Shown in pieces: positions 9,701 to 19,008 of a stretch of DNA of 64,000 nucleotides. How positions within the stretch are numbered: position 1 is the first letter of the stretch; the number at the start of each line of letters is the position of its first letter. Source of the DNA: Gracilaria gracilis (taxonomy: Eukaryota > Rhodophyta > Florideophyceae > Gracilariales > Gracilariaceae); assembly GCA_030374805.1 (NCBI GenBank), contig JARGSG010000189.1:372001-436000 (forward strand). The letters are read 5' to 3'. The position numbers and the translations under genes were made by a program. The notes under the pieces were generated by a model that was given only the letters and a program-made list of their open reading frames with translations, was not told the DNA's origin and did not search any database.

Positions 9701-10023
9701 CCTCGTGAGATGCTTCCATGTAACGCGAGTACCCCGTGTCCCATGCCTAAGTGACGAACATCTTCCCCACTCACACACACACCTCTTCCTCACTCACCAA
9801 GAATAACTTGGTACCTGTCCTACTCTTCGAATTATCATTCGTACCAAAGAAGTTCTCTCTCACCTTTTCTCCCTTCGTTGTAATTAACAGCCCGACGCCT
9901 CGACCGCGCCGCAGCCAATTCTCTACTAAACCCCCGCCTCCACACCCCCCACAGCCTCTCCCGACTTCCCTCGTCGCAAGTACGTCTTTGACAGAAAGCC
10001 GATACTACTTTTCCGTGCCCAAA

Positions 10024-10836
10024 ATGCGTTCGTGTTGTTTTCAACCTTTTTCCCAACCTGATGCCAGTCCGCGCAGCCTTTTACTTCACCCAACCAATGC
10101 CCCTATTCGCGGGGGGTGCGACCCGGAAGACGTCACGATGTCGTTCTGGGACGTGCCTTCGCTCTCTTGGGAATCTCGAGAGAGAGACGTGGTCATGGGG
10201 GAAATCTTTGCGCAAGATCCGTGCCACAGTGAGAGCGCGTTCGACCCAATGGATGTCGACTATCCCACTCCGGAACCGCCCGTCAATGGCGCAACTCTGG
10301 AGCAGTCGTACTTTGATGGCGTCAAATTGCGTCTCAATGACCAGTGGTATACGGAGCTTGATTGGCGCGGGCCTGGTATCAAGCGCGCGGCTTCGGCCTT
10401 GCCGGAACAGCGTGCTCCCAAACGGCGGCGGTGTGGCGATCATCAAATGTCGTTCACCCGTCGCCGCCCCGCGAAGCGTCCTGCGCTCGCGACCGGGAAC
10501 AAGCGCGCCGCTTCGGAATTGCTGGAGCAGTGTGCCCCCAAACGGCAGCGGTGTGGCGATTATCAAATGTCGTTCATTCCTCGCCGCCCCGTGAAGCGTC
10601 CCGCGCTCGCGGCTGGGAACAAGCGCGCCGCTTCAGCGTTGCTGGAGCAGCGTGCACCTAAGCGGCGGCGGTGTGGCGATTACAAAATGCCATTCAGCCG
10701 TCGCTGGTCCGCCAAGCGCCCTGCGCTCGAGGACATCAACCACCGTCCAGCCAAGCGGCTGCGGTCCTGGATACAGCCGTATCTGGACCACGTGACGGAG
10801 CTCAAGGCGCACTACCAGCGGGTTGTGGCAGCCTGA
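10024..10836 (+). CDS. NLS-repeat protein, intact copy b
   Basis: 270 aa from the ATG at 10024 (the frame is open upstream to about 9751, but that part is pyrimidine-rich leader-like and the other copies lack an upstream ATG in frame). The N-terminal 110 residues are acidic and aromatic. Then come three tandem 40-aa repeats, each starting with a KR-x11-KRRR-like bipartite signal (KRAASALPEQRAPKRRR), then CGD(H/Y)-x-M-x-F and a second basic KRPAL motif. A final basic KRPAL...KRLRSW segment precedes the C-terminus. The pattern indicates import into the nucleus and possibly nucleic-acid binding; I know no family for it. It lies 5' of a foldback and the 118-codon ORF. Confidence 0.7.
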   Translation: MRSCCFQPFSQPDASPRSLLLHPTNAPIRGGCDPEDVTMSFWDVPSLSWESRERDVVMGEIFAQDPCHSESAFDPMDVDYPTPEPPVNGATLEQSYFDGVKLRLNDQWYTELDWRGPGIKRAASALPEQRAPKRRRCGDHQMSFTRRRPAKRPALATGNKRAASELLEQCAPKRQRCGDYQMSFIPRRPVKRPALAAGNKRAASALLEQRAPKRRRCGDYKMPFSRRWSAKRPALEDINHRPAKRLRSWIQPYLDHVTELKAHYQRVVAA

Positions 10837-11109
10837 GTATCTGATGGCCTTGCAATGGCACAGCGGACCCAGTTGTGACACATGCTGCGCTTTGCGCGGT
10901 GTGGTCACTGACAGTGACTCACTGTTACCCAATTGGACTGCCTACTAGAGAATGCGCCTCACGGCGTGTTCACTGGGTGCTCCGGGCGACTGGTGCGGTG
11001 CCGCGAGGTACTGCTTCCGTCGCTCCATCTTTCTTTCATCGTAGCAGTTATCTCTACAAACGAGTCAACCGATTATGGTATGAGCTTGTGGATATAACTC
11101 GCTCATTCT

Positions 11110-11202
11110 AACGATCTCTGGACCACTTCACGTGACTGTGACATGCAATCAATGAGAGGTGTGTTGTATGTCACAGTCACTTGAAGTGGCCCAAAGATCG
11201 TT
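11110..11202. repeat. Foldback copy 2
   Basis: Arms 11110-11144 and 11168-11202, same sequence as copy 1; the spacer is 23 bases with small compensating indels relative to copy 1. Confidence 0.9.
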
Positions 11203-11209
11203 CGATTGA

Positions 11210-11566
11210 GTGTGTTGCTATCTTACCTTCATATGCCAGATACTCAGTTCCTTAGAAAAACTCGCCATACAAACGCTTTCCAAACTGTTCTCTATTGCAA
11301 ACGACATAACATTATGTAGCAAACATACTCACGTTGTGGATACCATGTCAGGCACACGTGGTGTGGTTCAGTGTAGCATAACAAATCAAGGTCCGATTCA
11401 AGTCAATACCGCAAATGCTCGACAAAAGTTAGAAACAACTTCCACTCAAATGCAAATGTGTATGACTCCGCCTGCCTTTCAATCTCAAGTTCTTCTACTA
11501 TTAACATCTATTCACTTCTATGATGACGTTGGCATGGAAGGTAGCAGTGTAACGTGTTTCTCATGA
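11210..11566 (+). CDS. 118-codon repeated ORF, copy 2
   Basis: Nearly identical to 512-868, same length and same distance from the foldback. No family recognised; no ATG at the start of the frame. Confidence 0.4.
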   Translation: MCCYLTFICQILSSLEKLAIQTLSKLFSIANDITLCSKHTHVVDTMSGTRGVVQCSITNQGPIQVNTANARQKLETTSTQMQMCMTPPAFQSQVLLLLTSIHFYDDVGMEGSSVTCFS

Positions 11567-11732
11567 GATGAACTAGGGCAGCTCTCCCACACTCGGTAAT
11601 CTAATTCGCGCATTATGAATGCCATACATTTATCACTATACTTTCGGTATGCTAAACATACCTGGAGTATGAAATCTACTAAACAGTTGGAACCATGGGC
11701 TGTCATCACTATTCAATTCACTAGAACGTACA

Positions 11733-13023
11733 CTAGAACGTGACTGCGAAATCGAAAGCAGAGCGAGGTGAGCCCTTTGATTCTTTCTCTTCGCCCAGCT
11801 TGTTTCCTGGAATGGGCTTCTTCGAACGTGCGGTTGTCCTGATTTCGTTCGTTTCGCAGCTCGAGGGGAACTTAGCGAGCTTGATAATATTCTCTTCTAC
11901 TGCATTCCCTTCACCATGAGACAAATGGACGGGGTCAACACCGTACGGAAGACAAACTGCACAGGCTTCGAATTCAGGAGGCGGCGAGTCTGTTGCAATT
12001 TTCGAATTGCGGAGATGCGTGCATGTTCCGATGTGGAATTTTCGTCCCGTTCTCGTTGTGTAGAATCTCGCTTGTCTTGAATTACTTGGCACAAATCCCG
12101 AGTCCTGAGAACCCTCGTTTCTACAACGGCTGTTTTCACTTTTTGAATGCAGTGATGATTCACGAACACGGTCTTGACTCTCCTCGGCTGTTCCTAATGG
12201 AGTTGTTCCGTTCGGTAAACAGACCCTACAAGGGGCATAACCTGACGGTGGAGCATCTCGAGGGATCTCCGACCGACTGAGCCACTTGCAGCCATCAACA
12301 TGATATCTTGTACCTGCAGTTGTGATGTAATATGTTCTATCTTGTACCTGTAGTTGTGATGTAATATGTTCCCGTGTTTGGTGGTGCACGAGAGAACGAA
12401 CTGCTGCCAGATGAATTTCGTTGGGATGCGAGAACTGAACGTGGGCTTTCCCTTGGAACACCGTTCGGTAAACATACACGACAAGGGTCATATCCAAGCG
12501 GTGGAGAATCTCTGGGAATCTTCAATCGGCTCAGCCACTTACACCCGTCGACATGGTATTTCACACCTGTGTTTGTGATGTAAAATGCCTTAGGAGCAAC
12601 ATACACCTCTGACGAGCAGGGCTCTTCGACTTCCCTTTCCACAAATGAAGAGCCAGCTCCCAAAGGTGCCCCACCAGGAAGACAGACGCGACAAGGACGA
12701 TAACCTTGTGGTGGGGAATCCTTAGGTATTTTGGATCTGCTCAACCATTTGCAACCGTCTACATGATACTTTTGTCCTGTTTTTGTAATGAAATACTTGC
12801 CACTTTCCTGCCTGTAAGAGCTTGTGGTTGATACTATACCAGTACGAGATGTTTCTCTGAATATGGGCGATGACGAACGGTTTTCTTGAGAGACAAGTTG
12901 TGGCCGGCACGTTGAACAGGGCTCCAAACCAGGGGGAGGTGTAGTCTTTGGTATACAAGAGCGGGAAAGCCATCTACAACCTTTGGCGTGATACTTTCGA
13001 CCGGTCAAGTCTTTATTTAACAA
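11733..13023 (-). pseudogene. Zinc-repeat gene copy 2: exonuclease part missing, frameshifted
   Basis: Five zinc repeats homologous to the gene at 1035-2906, but sequence upstream of the first repeat (beyond about 13008) is unrelated to the exonuclease domain. A direct duplication of about 34 bp near 12300-12365 (the TATCTTGTACCTG...AATATGTTC segment twice, with one base difference) splits the frame between repeats 3 and 4: 12337-13023 carries the N-terminal part, 11733-12497 the C-terminal part. So this copy cannot make one protein unless the duplication is spliced out. Confidence 0.75.
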
Positions 13024-13371
13024 GCTGTAGTGAATGTTGCTGTGTTGAATATCACAGATTCTATCCGATGGAGAAAAGCTTCAAGGGCATATGTTTGCTG
13101 GTTGACTTGGTGGTGGATTTGATTATCTGTTCCATCTTATAAACGGGGAAAACTTCATTCCGTGGCTCGAAACAGCGATATCCCTGCGCATTGTTCTTCC
13201 AGCCATATCCAGACTATAGCTTGCACAGGTCCACATTTGGTTTCAGCCCAAGAATGTAGGGGCAACCCTGCATTGTTTTCGTAGACTAGTACTAGCATAT
13301 TCGAGTCTTTGTATCAGACTTTTACGTAGTCTCATACTTGCATCCAAGACGACTCGCGATTCAACAGCAAT
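13024..13371 (-). repeat. Shared flank of zinc-repeat copies 2 and 3
   Basis: This segment and its inverted counterpart at 41819-42160 are near-identical, end at the same base (CGCGATTCAACAG), and are absent from copy 1. It marks the outer edge of the large inverted repeat. A conserved 24-codon minus-strand frame beginning MEQI is visible in both. Confidence 0.7.
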
Positions 13372-13783
13372 GCGAAACGACGGGCGGAGTTTCTTTTTTG
13401 TGAGATGCTCAGCACTCTCGTGATCGAGTCAAAACATGTTTGGGTTTCATACCCACAGAAAAGAAATCATGTCAAAATATCTTAACCCATTTACCTCTCT
13501 ATGGTATCACGATCGCCAAAATAGACTTTGCGACAAAGACTGATTGGATAAACGGGCAGAAGTAGATATCATCTGCCAAAATCTCGGGAATCCCTTCAAT
13601 GATTGTGCCTTGGCCGCTACTGAAGAAGTGATATAAGACAACGGACATGGCTTGAAGCAGATGCTGACCATGCAGAAGTCCAATCGATCGCCCAAGATTC
13701 CGTCACAATAACCCACAAAACCCGAACTTGGTCTTAGAACGAGAAACGTTGTAGGCCGCGTCGCCGCCTCTAGTGCATAAAGG
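13372..13783. other. Intergenic, upstream of the CDPS-like gene
   Basis: No supported gene; moderately AT-rich. A minus-strand frame at 13507-13827 overlaps the start of the next gene and looks like a shadow. Confidence 0.35.
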
Positions 13784-14614
13784 ATGTCGTCTAAGAGTGC
13801 AGCAACCAATGAGGAAGGCCAACACAACAGTCTCTACCTTCAGTTCAGTTTCAACGAAAAGATGCTCACTCAACCAGGAGTGTGCGTTCGGATTAGTGTG
13901 CTATCACATTCACCCTTAATGGAGCTACACGGTGCAAGACAGGTGATTTCTTTTTTGGAGTCGCTTCCTTATCCTTCTGTTATTCTTATAACGGATTCAA
14001 TCAACAAGCACAATGTCATGGCCATAAAAGGTGTGCCAAGGAAAAGAAAACTGGGTATTGACAAAGCTCGTGAAATAGCGTTGGAACGAGGTAATGTATA
14101 TGTGGCGGCGATTTCCAGTGCGATTAAGGAAAGAAAGAGTGTCTATGAAACGAACAAGGTCACTGTGATTCGATGGGAGGATGTCATGGACGAAAACAAG
14201 ATTAGACAAGAAGCTATTGTCCATGAGCATTACGAAAAGAACAAGTATTTCCGAGAGCGTATCGAAGAACTTGCGGCAAGGTACCTTAGTCAAAGGGCAC
14301 CAAACAGTAGGTATAATGCACAACGGTTGTCGCATGCAGCGAACTTCCCCCTTGGCGAGGTCCCAGTGCACGTGACGGGAGTGTCGTATGAAGGTAAGCG
14401 TTATCAAACACATATCTACGCGACAAGTACGTTTTCACTAGCAAAAGAGAAGAGCAATCCAGATGTAAGAACATTTCGGGAGCTGGTGAATGATATTCGT
14501 AACGAACCTGTGTTTGCCGACTTGAGGAAAGAATTGGTGGAAGCAGATGATGGGATGGAGATGAACATTGGAGCAGCCGTTTTACCGATTTCGATGAATC
14601 ATGGAACATGTTGA
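13784..14614 (+). CDS. Cyclodipeptide synthase-like protein
   Basis: Intact, intronless 276-aa frame from an ATG at 13784. Length and layout fit tRNA-dependent cyclodipeptide synthases (CDPSs), which use aminoacyl-tRNAs to make cyclic dipeptides. Visible landmarks in order: a strand plus Ser (RISVLSHSP, S38, aligned by position with the nucleophilic Ser); a strand ending ILITDSINKHNVMAIKG (66-83), like the VxxD...aDG segment; a basic helix (84-104); VTVIRWEDV (126-134) followed by a long charged helix; and NFPLGEVP (187-194), which matches the conserved N-Y-x3-E-x-P motif except that Tyr is Phe (F188, E192). The Tyr and Glu normally help bind or activate the substrate, so activity may differ. 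CDPSs are mainly bacterial, with scattered eukaryotic cases. Codon use is AT-richer than the flanks, so transfer from bacteria is possible. Identified by pattern only. Confidence 0.55.
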   Translation: MSSKSAATNEEGQHNSLYLQFSFNEKMLTQPGVCVRISVLSHSPLMELHGARQVISFLESLPYPSVILITDSINKHNVMAIKGVPRKRKLGIDKAREIALERGNVYVAAISSAIKERKSVYETNKVTVIRWEDVMDENKIRQEAIVHEHYEKNKYFRERIEELAARYLSQRAPNSRYNAQRLSHAANFPLGEVPVHVTGVSYEGKRYQTHIYATSTFSLAKEKSNPDVRTFRELVNDIRNEPVFADLRKELVEADDGMEMNIGAAVLPISMNHGTC

Positions 14615-15054
14615 TTAGAATCACGTGAACAATTGTAGTTATTGGGAAAGGAAAATAGAATGAAAGTTTGTGTGCAGTCATTTGCTCTATAAAGATGTTG
14701 ACAAAGAACCAATGTGCTCATGTGCCGCCACAAAACTTTGGGCAGTCCGAGGCACAATGCAGGCGCTGTGTGTTTTCATACCGTCCTTTACAGATGCGGG
14801 CTTCGGCCTATATATCACTTGGTACTCTTCTACTGCTTCCTTGAAGCAAACATACAATCGTGTCGATAGTGCCCCAGTCATCCGCAAGTAGTCCTCCGCA
14901 AGTCCAACATTTCCCGCGGCGGCGTCTTTCACTCCTGATCGGATTATTGCCACCATGCTCTCCCACTCCAACGCCTCCCACTCCAACCTGTGCCTCCTTT
15001 TCAGCACTCAGACATCGGTTTAGACCGCCCGACGTCATAAAAAACAGTTGAGCA
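14615..15054. other. Intergenic region with no supported gene
   Basis: Several frames are open on both strands, none convincing. The minus-strand frame at 14808-15515 extends out of the repeat family described at 15170-15515 and through the foldback at 15055-15167, so it is unlikely to be a real single gene. Confidence 0.3.
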
Positions 15055-15167
15055 GCACCAAGTTTCACGGCTCGAAGGGGATAACGGTTGTCGATGCGAA
15101 GGATCCCTATCATACAAATCCTTCGCATCGACAACCGGTATCGGCTTCGAGCCGTGAAACCTGGTGC
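15055..15167. repeat. Long hairpin with 50-bp arms
   Basis: Arms 15055-15104 and 15118-15167 are inverted complements with about 46 of 50 matches around a 13-base loop. The arms start GCACCA and end GCGAAGGAT. It could be a fold-back transposon remnant or a hairpin RNA precursor. One copy only in the window. Confidence 0.8.
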
Positions 15168-15169
15168 GC

Positions 15170-15515
15170 CACGCCTGCTTCGGGAAGCATCCGGTTGTAG
15201 ACTCCGGTGACTTGAGGACATCTCCAAGTCCAAATTCTGTGGAAATAATCCATTACACTCACGGCTTCCCTGTCCGATTAGCGTTGCAGACCACTCCATT
15301 AATATTCTGGTCATGGCTATTGTCATGGTGCCATCCAGTACATAGAAAGCTGCCAACATTGTTTGCATATTCTTTTGATCAAAAGGTGGGGTGAGTTTGT
15401 GGTTTGCGAATAGAAACGATTGCTGGGAAGAAGACGGTGTACAAGACGAGTTCGACGGCTGGAAGTCCCGAAACGTATGCGACGTGAGCAAAAGAGCTAC
15501 TTGTAAAAGGAACAA
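15170..15515 (-). repeat. Dispersed repeat (family R), copy 1
   Basis: Minus-strand sequence homologous to 60300-60620 (+) and 63155-63350 (+). Shared landmarks are a frame encoding a hydrophobic segment (SFAHVAYVSGL...YTVFFPAIVSI) and, in another frame further on, LAAFYVLDG. Because different frames are best in different copies, the coding status is unclear; a single membrane-spanning segment is the best-preserved feature. Confidence 0.5.
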
Positions 15516-15987
15516 TGAAATAGGAAACCATCTGTCACTTCGAAAGTGGTGTGCAAGTAGTTTGGTCCCGATCCTAACGACTTACTTCCATCATGTACCG
15601 GCTTATCCATGTAACATAGTGATCAGCATAACAGTCCCAAATTCAAGCGGTAGAACTCGTATATGTTCCTATGTGTAATACGATGGAGTCGTATCTGGAC
15701 GTAGAAGTAGGTCGTGCTGAGAGTCCGGCCGAGCTCTGCCAGACTCATCGCTCGCTGTGTTTATGTAGCAGTCTCTAGTGCTACGTTTGCCTAACGTTAC
15801 TATCTATAGCTATAACGTTCGCAAGCTGTAGCTAACGTTCTAGAGTGGTAGGGATAACGGTAGATACAAACGATCTATTACACTCACCCCTGTTTTGGAG
15901 AGGTCAATGTCCTCATTGACTTTCTGAAGAAGTTAAACTCTCTAACGGCGGAGCGACAGTTCTTCAGAGAAGTTGTAGGTAACCATA
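15516..15987. other. Flank of chromovirus 1, no gene seen
   Basis: No supported gene. Contains a short cluster of AACGTTA/TAACGTT words (about 15790-15840). The bases next to the LTR (ACCATA) do not match the other flank of the element, so no target-site duplication is visible. Confidence 0.35.
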
Positions 15988-16840
15988 TGTGAAGCAACGC
16001 CTTTAGCGGGAAAAGCGCAAGCTCACGAAGACGTTCGGAATCTTCCCCTCGACAGGGCAGCACAGCGAACGGAGCACTCCGGGAATGACACAGCTAAGCC
16101 GGGTGTAAATCCGAGGTCAAACCACCACGACAAGCGTCGAAGCGTGAGGCTGGTTAATAGTCGGTAGAGATCCACGTGTTCACACGGTCACGAGATGAGT
16201 CCTCGAAAGAAGGTAGCACGGCAACGACAAGGTGTCGGAAACGGGCCACTGAGAACAGGGCAAAAAGGCAAACCCAAAAAAAGGGGAGAAGGTAAACCAC
16301 CAGAGTGGGGGGGGAAAGAGAGCGTAAAGCAAACCCAATACAGGGGCGAGTATACGACAATAGGTCGGAACGAGACACACAAATAGCGGTTATACTCTGA
16401 GCGCCACAAGGATGGGTAACTATACGTGAACAACGCGGTCGTCACTCCACTTGGAGGTGAACAGTCCGCGAAGGCGTGATAGTTAGAGCCAGAAGCCCTT
16501 GCTTAGCAAGGGGCAATTTACTTTAGGGAGCGATGCTCAACCCTCTAAGTACTGAGCTCGGCGCACCACTGACAGTGGGTGCGCCGGGCAGAATAATCTA
16601 TAAAATGTCTGAGTAAATACAGCAATGCTGGGTGCACTGTCTCCGGCATATCCGTGCTACACGTGTGCTAGTCACACCCGCTAAGCGGCGCCTCGAGCCG
16701 TGCAATCCACGTGTACATGTGTGGAAATTACCTCAGCGAGGCGACACGCTAATAGCGTTGTAGCTCATATATATCTACTAACGCATGATGCGGAAATTAA
16801 CTAAGTACCTCAAATCGCCTCCAAGGAGTGTTGTCCTTCA
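15988..16840 (-). repeat. 3' LTR of chromovirus 1
   Basis: 853 bp, TGAAGG...TTCACA in element orientation. Homologous along its length to 26516-27360, with substitutions and several small indels. Contains a GGCGCACC...GGTGCGCC hairpin (about 16559-16588) and a second hairpin around GCTTAGCAAG (about 16494-16514). Confidence 0.9.
16599..16605 (+). promoter_or_regulatory. TATA box on the antisense-gene strand
   Basis: TATAAAA on the plus strand inside the LTR, 271 bp before the ATG of the antisense gene at 16876. The other LTR has the same site about 27114-27120. It could drive the antisense transcript; unproven. Confidence 0.35.
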
Positions 16841-16857
16841 TATCCCCCTCCTTAAGA
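16841..16857 (-). other. Polypurine tract of chromovirus 1
   Basis: On the minus strand AAGGAGGGGGATA abuts the start of the 3' LTR. The same tract, AAGGAGGGGGAGA, sits at the same place in chromovirus 2 (39250-39262). It primes plus-strand DNA synthesis. This fixes the element's orientation. Confidence 0.8.
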
Positions 16858-16875
16858 GTGAGCCACGCCGTCGCG

Positions 16876-18834
16876 ATGGCGGGTCGAACTCCCAACCGTG
16901 GGCATAAAAGCGCATCCCCGAAGTCTTCGGATTCCATCTCGCCTCGCGAAGACCAAGTCACTACCACTCCAAAGTGCAAACCTCGCTCCAGCGACGATCA
17001 ACCCTGTTCACCACAGTCTTCAACTCGCTCTCGCGGTCGTACTACCAACCTTCCCGTTCCTCGAGTGCCTCGCGCTATGAGCGGTCAACCTCCGAACTCG
17101 GGATACTTCTCCGGATTTCGTTCCGTGCCTCTTCCGCAAAGCGGCAATGCTTCTGGGGCGTCCCAGGGACTCAATGCCAGTGGCGGGCACATTCTCCCTC
17201 CGGGGCAGCAGCCCCATGGTCACGTCATGCAGGAAGTGCCGTGGCCTTCCTACGATGAGCTCGTCGGGCTGAACCCTCGCGTTCACGCGCATCTCTTCCG
17301 GACTGCTCCGTGGTTTCATCCTACAGCCGTTTTCAACGAGGAGCTCATCGCGTCCTATGCGGACGGTACTGATCGCTTTCCCGGGGATCTTCCGGCGTTA
17401 GTCACCACTTCGTGGGATTGGCGTCGACGGGTTGCCGTTCCTCCTCACGCAATCTTGCGGCGTTCCGGCGAGTCGCTGGCTTCCGCTCAGGCGGCATTGG
17501 TTCGCTTGGGCTATGCGCGGCAGAGCCGGGCGAACTTCGAGTTCCCAATTCCTGATTCCATCAGCTTTGATCTCCGGTTGTACCGTACTCAAGGCGAGAT
17601 TTCGTACTGCACCCGCTTGGCAGTGGTTGAGACTTATTCCTGGAGAGGACGTCCTAGTGTACGCCAGGAGGCGGTGTGTTGGATTCATCCCATCATCCGG
17701 GCGGAGTTCAGGTATCTTCGCCGGGAGTCCCGTTCGCGATGGTTACAGAACTTCATCCGCGATGAGCGCCGTGCGCGTTCCCGTTTCGAGTTTCTCGTCC
17801 CGTATCAAAACACGGAGATCAATCGAATCCGGCACAATCACCGGCTGGGCCGTTATGTTCCCATTCCCACTTGGTGGTCCTCGGTGGAGGTGTGTCGCGG
17901 GTGCTACGTGGAGTTGCCCCCGGTCCTCTCCTATCTTGGCTCCTGCCTCATCGAGGATCCGTATTCCGGACTGTGGTCCGTGGTGCTCACCGAGTGGGCT
18001 ATCCGCACCGCGGCTTACCTCCTATGGGAAGTATATGACCAGTATCGACTGTGGTATGTCCCGCCTCGCCTTCGTGCGTGCATCCAAGGAATCTCGTTGC
18101 GGGTCCCTCTGGGAGGTGAAAACAATGCCGAAGAAGTTCGTGGACTCCTCGACGTAGTCGACCGAGTTGATTGGGCCAGCGTGCCCTTCGCTCAGAGCGG
18201 CCGCGGTCACGAGGACGGCGGTTTCGACCGGTCTCCGGGACGACGCACGCCATTGGCGGGAGACTTCATCTTTTTCAATCCCTGGGAGGTGCAAGAGATC
18301 ACCGCAGCTGAAGCGGCAGCTCTCCGGATGGCTCCGAGGTATATCCCTTACGGGCATCCCGTTGGCTTCGTCGACGCTGACGATCTTTACCACGCCTACG
18401 GCGGTGACGACGACCAAATGATGGACGACGAACCCGAGACAAGGTATGATGACGACGTAGTCGAAGAGGTTCCTTCCGCCAACGCGGTTGAGCCGACCTC
18501 CAATGACACGGCAGCGCCGGGAATGGCGACGGCTGAGCCGGTGAATCCACCGGCGCCCGACCCTTCGTCGGTAGGTGCCGTGGTGGCTTCCCTTCCGGAC
18601 GAATCAGAGGGGATCGAGGTGCCTGCCGTCCTCCCCTCTGGGGGTGGAACCGGTGAGGCGGCTGTGATCGCTCAGTTCCTCCGAGGAGTTGGGCTTTCCG
18701 CCACTGTCGCGAGCGGGGACGTCACCGCAATGCGGGACGCGTTGGCTGCACGCCTTACTGGCGGATCCAATCCCAGCAATGGGGGTACTGGTGAGAGCAC
18801 TCCGGGCCACTCCAACCAAGGGTCGGGGGCTTAG
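16876..18834 (+). CDS. Antisense gene (aORF) of chromovirus 1, intact
   Basis: 652 codons on the strand opposite gag-pol, from the ATG at 16876, only 36 bp inside the LTR border, to TAG at 18832-18834. Convergent with pol, whose stop is at 19009, with 174 bp between. Composition: Ser/Pro/Arg-rich N-terminal 100 residues, a Gly/Gln/Ser-rich stretch, a Trp- and Arg-rich core (about 120-480) with the landmark APWFHPTAV and AEFRYLRR, and an acidic Asp/Pro/Gly tail. No known domain recognised. A homologue with the same landmarks lies at the same place in chromovirus 2 (37245-39261). Retention of an open frame when gag-pol is broken suggests either recent selection or chance survival. Antisense genes are known in plant Tat-lineage elements; this one shows no similarity I can name. 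Confidence 0.8.
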   Translation: MAGRTPNRGHKSASPKSSDSISPREDQVTTTPKCKPRSSDDQPCSPQSSTRSRGRTTNLPVPRVPRAMSGQPPNSGYFSGFRSVPLPQSGNASGASQGLNASGGHILPPGQQPHGHVMQEVPWPSYDELVGLNPRVHAHLFRTAPWFHPTAVFNEELIASYADGTDRFPGDLPALVTTSWDWRRRVAVPPHAILRRSGESLASAQAALVRLGYARQSRANFEFPIPDSISFDLRLYRTQGEISYCTRLAVVETYSWRGRPSVRQEAVCWIHPIIRAEFRYLRRESRSRWLQNFIRDERRARSRFEFLVPYQNTEINRIRHNHRLGRYVPIPTWWSSVEVCRGCYVELPPVLSYLGSCLIEDPYSGLWSVVLTEWAIRTAAYLLWEVYDQYRLWYVPPRLRACIQGISLRVPLGGENNAEEVRGLLDVVDRVDWASVPFAQSGRGHEDGGFDRSPGRRTPLAGDFIFFNPWEVQEITAAEAAALRMAPRYIPYGHPVGFVDADDLYHAYGGDDDQMMDDEPETRYDDDVVEEVPSANAVEPTSNDTAAPGMATAEPVNPPAPDPSSVGAVVASLPDESEGIEVPAVLPSGGGTGEAAVIAQFLRGVGLSATVASGDVTAMRDALAARLTGGSNPSNGGTGESTPGHSNQGSGA

Positions 18835-19008
18835 TCCATCTTCCACCTGATTCCCGCTATGCGGTGTTGTTGTAGGATATAGCCTCGATGGCCATTAAAC
18901 CTACTTCCGTCTATGACGTATATTTTTCCTTTCCCAAGTGCCAGTTTCGTCTTCTCCCACTTCTCAACTTCCTTCTAGGTGAGCTAGCTTCTTCCCTTTC
19001 GGGGCGTG
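18835..19008. other. Spacer between antisense gene and pol
   Basis: 174 bp between the two convergent stop codons. No gene. It should hold the 3' ends of both transcripts; no clear AATAAA on either strand. Confidence 0.4.

Noticed and set aside
14808-15515. 235-codon minus-strand frame
   Set aside because: It runs through a foldback and a dispersed repeat whose other copies favour a different frame; not believable as one gene.
16154-16445. Several overlapping open frames in the LTRs of chromovirus 1, repeated at 26681-26961
   Set aside because: They lie wholly inside LTR sequence, overlap on both strands and are not conserved in frame between the two LTRs.
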